A stretch of DNA of 64,000 bases. Source: UBA7332 sp051652645 (GTDB lineage Bacteria > Bacteroidota > Bacteroidia > Bacteroidales > UBA7332). The stretch spans positions 15,670 to 79,669 of the forward strand of contig JBOFUP010000092.1 in the NCBI GenBank assembly GCA_051652645.1, in the 5' to 3' direction. Under the pieces are notes generated by a model. The model had not been told where the DNA came from and did no database searches. It saw only the letters and a list, made by a program, of their open reading frames with translations. The position numbers and the translations under genes are program-made. This document shows positions 60,458 through 64,000 of this stretch, one piece after another. Position 1 is the first letter of the stretch. Each line of letters begins with the position of its first letter.

Positions 60458-61408
60458 TTAGTATCTTCTTGGAAGATCTACTACTTCGTAGCGACTATTC
60501 CCCCAATTGTCATACCTCTGTTCGAAGTATACATCTTGATATTTATAATATATTATTCCATTGATTAATGTTTTTACTGCCCAATATGGTAGTTCGTCTA
60601 TGTATATACCTCTTGGTGGTCTGCTTACGATGTAACTGTTGTAGTATTTACGATAGAATACTCCTCTGTAGTAGTAGTATCTGTGTCCACCGTAGTTTAT
60701 CCTTATGTATCCACGTGGTAATTTTGGTATAACTACTCCAAAATCAGGTAGTACAACAATCCACCTATTGCCCTTCTGGTTGTAGAAGCACCCATCATAA
60801 TAGTGGTAGTTATGATTATGGTGGCGGATATGGTGTGAATTGTTCGGAATGTTTGGCCTGTCTCCCCACCATTTGTCAGTAGTAGGTCTGCCTGGTCTGT
60901 TGGTGTTTCCAGGTGCAGTGGGCCTTCCATTTGGTTTGTCTGGGTCTATGTTTGGCGTAGTAGGTCTGCCTGGTCTGTTGGTGTTACCAGGTGCAGTGGG
61001 CCTTCCATTTGGTTTGTTTGGGTCTATGTTTGGCGTAGTAGGTCTTCCTGGTCTGTTGGTGTTTCCAGGTGCAGTAGGCCTTCCATTTGGTTTGTCTGGG
61101 TCTATGTTTGGCGTAGTAGGTCTGCTTGGATTGTTGGTGTTTCCAGGTGCAGTGGGCCTTCCATTTGGTTTGTTTGGGTCTATATTAGGTGTTGTAGGCC
61201 TGTTAGTGTTGTTTCCATTTGTAGGTCTACTTGGACGGGTTGGTGTTGTGATTTGTTTTGTGTTTTTTTCTTTTCGGCTTTCTTTAGTTTTGGATGAATT
61301 TTCACTTGTGTTGCTCCTATTATTTCTTGATTCTCTTTCTTGAGCAAAACCAACGGATGTCATTGTTATCAGTTGGAGTGTTATGAGTAGTAGAATGTAT
61401 CTTTTCAT
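60458..61408 (-). CDS. Repeat-containing exported protein with DUF6515 domain
   Basis: 316 residues. A signal peptide (about 1-23, ending GFAQ) is followed by a charged linker (24-55). Residues about 70-175 are a 26-residue tandem repeat: PTTPNIDP(N/D)KPNGRPTAPGN followed by TN(R/N)P(G/S)R, four full copies plus partial ones. A C-terminal DUF6515-like domain (about 190-316) is rich in His and Tyr (HHIRHHNHNYHYYDGCFY) with repeats of GYIRINYGGHRYYYYRGVFY. The repeat is proline-rich and probably extended. No catalytic motif. Its location is likely periplasmic or outer membrane. Confidence 0.8.
   Translation of the reverse strand: MKRYILLLITLQLITMTSVGFAQERESRNNRSNTSENSSKTKESRKEKNTKQITTPTRPSRPTNGNNTNRPTTPNIDPNKPNGRPTAPGNTNNPSRPTTPNIDPDKPNGRPTAPGNTNRPGRPTTPNIDPNKPNGRPTAPGNTNRPGRPTTPNIDPDKPNGRPTAPGNTNRPGRPTTDKWWGDRPNIPNNSHHIRHHNHNYHYYDGCFYNQKGNRWIVVLPDFGVVIPKLPRGYIRINYGGHRYYYYRGVFYRKYYNSYIVSRPPRGIYIDELPYWAVKTLINGIIYYKYQDVYFEQRYDNWGNSRYEVVDLPRRY
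60883..61194. repeat. 78-bp tandem repeat, four full copies
   Basis: Units begin at 60883, 60961, 61039 and 61117, with a degenerate fifth at 61195. They encode the 26-residue PTTPNIDP-type repeat. The units are nearly identical at DNA level, with single-base differences only, so the array is young or homogenised. Confidence 0.9.
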
Positions 61409-61570
61409 ACTTGCTAATTATATTGTTTTGCCAAATATGGCTATAAAAGATAATATATAGAGTGTTGTTAACCTTTTTTGCACCATATCTTAAGCCTGTT
61501 TATAAATTATTCTATCTAATTGTTTCTATTTTAGTCGCCTTGTTTGTTCTATTATTAAACGAAATTTGAT

Positions 61571-62560
61571 ATGACTAAGTTTAAATCTTTAAGGGTTTTT
61601 GAAGAGGATGGTGTTTTTGTTCTTCGGGTAGTTGATAGGGAATTCTCTGATCTTCCTCAAGGGGAGGTGTTGATTAAAGTAATGTATTCAGGTATAAACT
61701 ATAAGGATTTGCTCTCGTCGTCTGGTAATAAGGGTGTTACTAGGTCTTATCCTCATACGCCAGGTATAGATGCATCAGGTGTTGTTGTGTCGGATGATAC
61801 AGGTAGGTTTCAGCCAAATCAGCCAGTTGTGGTGATGGGTTATGATTTGGGAATGAATACGGATGGTGGCTTTGGTGGTTATATACGTGTCCCTGCTGAC
61901 TGGGTTGTGGCTTTGCCTGCTAATTTCTCATTAAGGGAGGCTATGTGTTTGGGTACAAGTGGCTTCACGGCAGCATTAGGTGTTTATAAAATGATTAAAA
62001 TGGGGCAGTCTCCTGCAAAAGGGCCATTAGTAGTATCTGGCGCTACGGGTGGGGTTGGGAGTTTTGCTCTTCAGATTCTATCATCTTTAGGTTTTGAGAT
62101 CTGGGCTGTTTCAGGTAAGAGTCAAGTGGATTACCTTAATCTAATGGGCGCTTCAAAAATTCTCACTCGTGAGGATGTGTTGGATCTTTCTGGCAAACCG
62201 CTTCTTCGTCCACGTTGGGCAGGTGCTTTTGATACCGTCGGTGGTGATATGCTTGTTTCATTGCTTAAGCAATGTGCTAAATCTGGAAGTGTCGCTACTT
62301 GCGGTAATGTCGGAGGTATGAATATAAATATGACTGTTCTGCCATTTATTCTAAATGGTGTGAATCTTTTGGGTATTAATGCAGCAGATACTCCTATGGA
62401 TGAGCGTCTAGTTATTTGGGAGATGCTTAGCTCGTCGTGGAAGCCAAAATTGCTTGAGGATTCCATTACTGAAATTAATCTCGAGGGAGTAGAGGCTGCT
62501 CTTGATTCTATGCGTGAGAGTTCTCATAAAGGTCGTTTTCTTATTGTTCATAATCATTGA
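61571..62560 (+). CDS. YhdH/YhfP family quinone oxidoreductase
   Basis: 329 residues of the medium-chain dehydrogenase superfamily, zinc-free. Motifs: VKVMYSGINYKDLLSSSGN-like N-terminal catalytic domain (about 35-55), PHTPGIDASGVVV, VVMGYDLGMNTDGGFGGYIRVPADWVV, GTSGFTAALGVYKM, and the nucleotide-binding VVSGATGGVGSFALQIL (about 157-173). YhdH-type enzymes include acrylyl-CoA reductase (AcuI), so the substrate may be acrylyl-CoA or a quinone. It is a single gene upstream of the str operon. Confidence 0.92.
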   Translation: MTKFKSLRVFEEDGVFVLRVVDREFSDLPQGEVLIKVMYSGINYKDLLSSSGNKGVTRSYPHTPGIDASGVVVSDDTGRFQPNQPVVVMGYDLGMNTDGGFGGYIRVPADWVVALPANFSLREAMCLGTSGFTAALGVYKMIKMGQSPAKGPLVVSGATGGVGSFALQILSSLGFEIWAVSGKSQVDYLNLMGASKILTREDVLDLSGKPLLRPRWAGAFDTVGGDMLVSLLKQCAKSGSVATCGNVGGMNINMTVLPFILNGVNLLGINAADTPMDERLVIWEMLSSSWKPKLLEDSITEINLEGVEAALDSMRESSHKGRFLIVHNH

Positions 62561-62633
62561 ATTGTTAAGGAGTTGCAACAGTAGTGAAACATACTTTTTT
62601 GGCGATGTTCCACGCAAAAAAGGAGTCTAATTA

Positions 62634-62664
62634 TTTGATAATCAAAAAAAACTTCCTAACTTTG
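62634..62664 (+). promoter_or_regulatory. Promoter of the str operon (rpsL)
   Basis: TTTG (62634-62637), 19 bp, then an exact TAACTTTG (62657-62664). This is the cleanest consensus match found in this window. It leaves a leader of about 140 nt before rpsL, in which no known RNA element was recognised. Confidence 0.8.
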
Positions 62665-62810
62665 CATCGAATTTCAGTATGAACTGAATCAGTTAGCTGT
62701 CTAATGTATTGATTAGGCGGTGATTAGGTTTGTGTCTTCCTGTGTTTTTTTCATAGGCGGCGGAATTTGATAATTACAGAATTACTAAGTATTAATTAAG
62801 TTGTAAAGAA

Positions 62811-63224
62811 ATGCCTACAATTCAACAGTTAGTTAGAAAAGGTAGAGAGTCTTTGGGAGATAAAAGCAAGGCACCAGCTCTTGATTCGTGTCCGCAGAGA
62901 CGTGGTGTGTGTGTACGTGTTTACACAACAACTCCAAAGAAGCCAAACTCGGCTATGCGTAAAGTTGCCAGAGTACGTTTGACAAACTCGAAAGAGGTGA
63001 ACGCTTACATTCCAGGTGAGGGTCACAACTTGCAAGAGCACTCGATCGTTTTGGTTCGTGGTGGTCGTGTTAAGGATCTTCCGGGGGTTCGTTACCATAT
63101 CGTTCGTGGTACATTGGATACTGCGGGTGTAAGTAAAAGAACTCAAAGACGTTCTAAGTACGGTGCTAAGCGTCCTAAGCCAGGTCAAGCAGCTGCGGCT
63201 CCAGCTAAGGGTAAAAAGAAGTAA
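62811..63224 (+). CDS. rpsL: 30S ribosomal protein S12
   Basis: 137 residues, standard. Core motifs: PTIQQLVRKGRESLGDKSKAPAL, QRRGVCVRVYTTTPKKPNSAMRKVARVRLTN, AYIPGEGHNLQEHSIVLVRGGRVKDLPGVRYH. The conserved lysines of the PNS loop (TPKKPNS) and GRVKDLPG, where streptomycin resistance changes occur, are wild-type lysines. The C-terminal tail is basic and alanine-rich (GQAAAAPAKGKKK). It is followed by rpsG after 161 bp. Confidence 0.98.
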   Translation: MPTIQQLVRKGRESLGDKSKAPALDSCPQRRGVCVRVYTTTPKKPNSAMRKVARVRLTNSKEVNAYIPGEGHNLQEHSIVLVRGGRVKDLPGVRYHIVRGTLDTAGVSKRTQRRSKYGAKRPKPGQAAAAPAKGKKK

Positions 63225-63385
63225 TTCTTAGCTGTACCTTGTAATTTTACCTAAATGACTTCGTCTTTTTTCGACGTGAGTTGATCAGAAAGGCGATAGC
63301 CTGAAGGTTGAGTAAATGAACCCGGTGGGGGGATTTGAAGAGAGATAATAAAACAACCAACAATTCGAAAACATTTTAGATTAAA

Positions 63386-63862
63386 ATGAGAAAAGCTAAA
63401 CCAAAAAAGAGATTGGTGTTGCCAGACCCAATCTTTGGTGATGTGAAGGTTACGAAGTTCGTTAACCACTTGATGTATGATGGAAAGAAAAGTACTTCGT
63501 TTACTATATTCTACTCTGCATTGGAGATTGTGAAAAACAAACTAGCAAATGAGACCGCTTCTGGTCTTGAGATTTGGAGAAAAGCGCTAGAGAATGTAAC
63601 ACCTCAAGTAGAGGTTAAGTCGCGCCGTGTGGGTGGTTCTACTTTCCAGGTTCCTATGGAAATACGCCCAGATCGTAAAGAATCTATTTCAATGAAGAAT
63701 TTGATCATGTACTCTCGCAAACGTGGTGGTAAAACCATGGCCGATAAATTGGCTGCTGAGATCGTAGATGCGTTTAACAACCAAGGTGGTTCTTACAAAC
63801 GTAAGGAAGATATGCACCGTATGGCTGAAGCTAACCGCGCATTTGCACACTTCAGATTCTAA
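63386..63862 (+). CDS. rpsG: 30S ribosomal protein S7
   Basis: 158 residues. MRKAKPKKRLVLPDPIFGDVKVTKFVNHLMYDGKKS is the typical N-terminus, and GGSTFQVPMEIRPDRKESISMKNLI and HRMAEANRAFAHFRF are the conserved late parts. S7 nucleates assembly of the 30S head. In many bacteria it represses the operon through the S12-S7 spacer; the 161-bp spacer here is longer than usual and could hold such a site, but I see no clear structure in it. Confidence 0.98.
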   Translation: MRKAKPKKRLVLPDPIFGDVKVTKFVNHLMYDGKKSTSFTIFYSALEIVKNKLANETASGLEIWRKALENVTPQVEVKSRRVGGSTFQVPMEIRPDRKESISMKNLIMYSRKRGGKTMADKLAAEIVDAFNNQGGSYKRKEDMHRMAEANRAFAHFRF

Positions 63863-63911
63863 TTTCTATATTATCCCTCAATATAACATAAAGCTAAATA
63901 CGATATAACAA

Positions 63912-64000
63912 ATGGCTAAGGACGATTTGTTGAAGTACACCAGAAACATTGGTATTATGGCGCATATTGACGCTGGTAAAACCACAACTTCTGAGCGTAT
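63912..64000 (+). CDS. fusA: Elongation factor G, start only (continues past the window)
   Basis: The ATG at 63912 opens a frame to the right edge: MAKDDLLKYTRNIGIMAHID, then AGKTTTSERI. The GTPase P-loop AHIDAGKTT is the EF-G G1 motif. It follows rpsG after 49 bp, the standard str operon order. Only about 29 codons are visible, so paralogues cannot be separated, but position supports fusA. Confidence 0.93.
   Translation, partial: MAKDDLLKYTRNIGIMAHIDAGKTTTSER

Noticed and set aside
60840..61343. 167-codon plus-strand frame opposite the repeat protein
   Set aside because: It is a mirror of the 78-bp coding repeat. It translates to monotonous GVVGLPGLLVFPGAVGLPFG, has no start context, and the minus-strand gene has a signal peptide and a known domain.
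62665..62810. Ribosomal protein leader RNA upstream of rpsL
   Set aside because: The leader is long, but I found no convincing conserved hairpin or known family signature.
62829..63188. 119-codon minus-strand frame inside rpsL
   Set aside because: Codon constraint of the highly conserved S12 gene on the other strand explains the open frame.

Overview
The window looks like chromosomal DNA from a low-GC anaerobic member of the Bacteroidales. The evidence is a complete porP-porK-porL-porM-porN type IX secretion (T9SS) cluster, several exported proteins with T9SS C-terminal sorting domains, families typical of this group (DUF2795, DUF4254, DUF6515, PnuT), and promoters of the Bacteroidetes type (TTTG or TTG, about 19-21 bp, then TAnnTTTG). 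No phage, integrase, transposase or CRISPR array is visible. The family cannot be fixed from this window alone.

Layout. 1-7.5 kb: an edge-truncated porin, hybrid cluster protein (hcp) with a divergent Crp/Fnr-type regulator and a perfect palindromic operator between them, a T9SS-exported pectate-lyase-like protein, a four-copy 22-bp-period palindrome array, and an SDR oxidoreductase. 7.8-13.8 kb: porPKLMN. 13.9-18.8 kb: sppA, lpxK, purine nucleoside phosphorylase and thiL. 18.9-21.8 kb: a T9SS cargo protein and a small protein with a membrane-tail motif. 21.8-23.2 kb: a 1.4-kb gene-free stretch of palindromes and repeats. 23.2-27.1 kb: two identical tRNA-Leu genes, manC, parE and coaD. 27.1-30.8 kb: a TPP riboswitch and a thiamine uptake operon (TonB receptor, PnuT, thiamine diphosphokinase). 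30.8-35.7 kb: a tRNA with a CAU anticodon, the second 22-bp palindrome array, a YfhO-like membrane protein, a DUF2795 protein, a corrinoid adenosyltransferase and a methyltransferase. 35.7-44.0 kb: parC, then a run with DUF4254, a GT9 glycosyltransferase, a Kdo-kinase-like protein, rsmI, a coiled-coil lipoprotein and a HAD nucleotidase. 44.1-49.3 kb: sufS, yigZ and an SDR on the minus strand, divergent from rnr. 49.5-57.0 kb: a 2501-residue S8 protease with a T9SS tail. 57.0-58.2 kb: a second gene-free stretch sharing repeat families with the first, then tRNA-fMet. 58.3-64 kb: a long purF, a DUF6515 protein with 78-bp tandem repeats, a YhdH-type oxidoreductase, and the str operon rpsL-rpsG-fusA, the last cut by the edge.

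How the parts fit. The T9SS core genes sit in the same window as at least three probable clients (3542-5551, 19215-21788, 49540-57045). Thiamine metabolism is split between salvage under riboswitch control and thiL elsewhere, so the cell probably both makes and imports thiamine. Topoisomerase IV is encoded by separated parE and parC genes.

The least explained structures are non-coding. Two loci 25 kb apart each carry exactly four TACGTACGTA palindromes spaced exactly 22 bp start to start. Two gene-free stretches 35 kb apart share a palindrome-ended repeat of about 155 bp and a second hairpin family.
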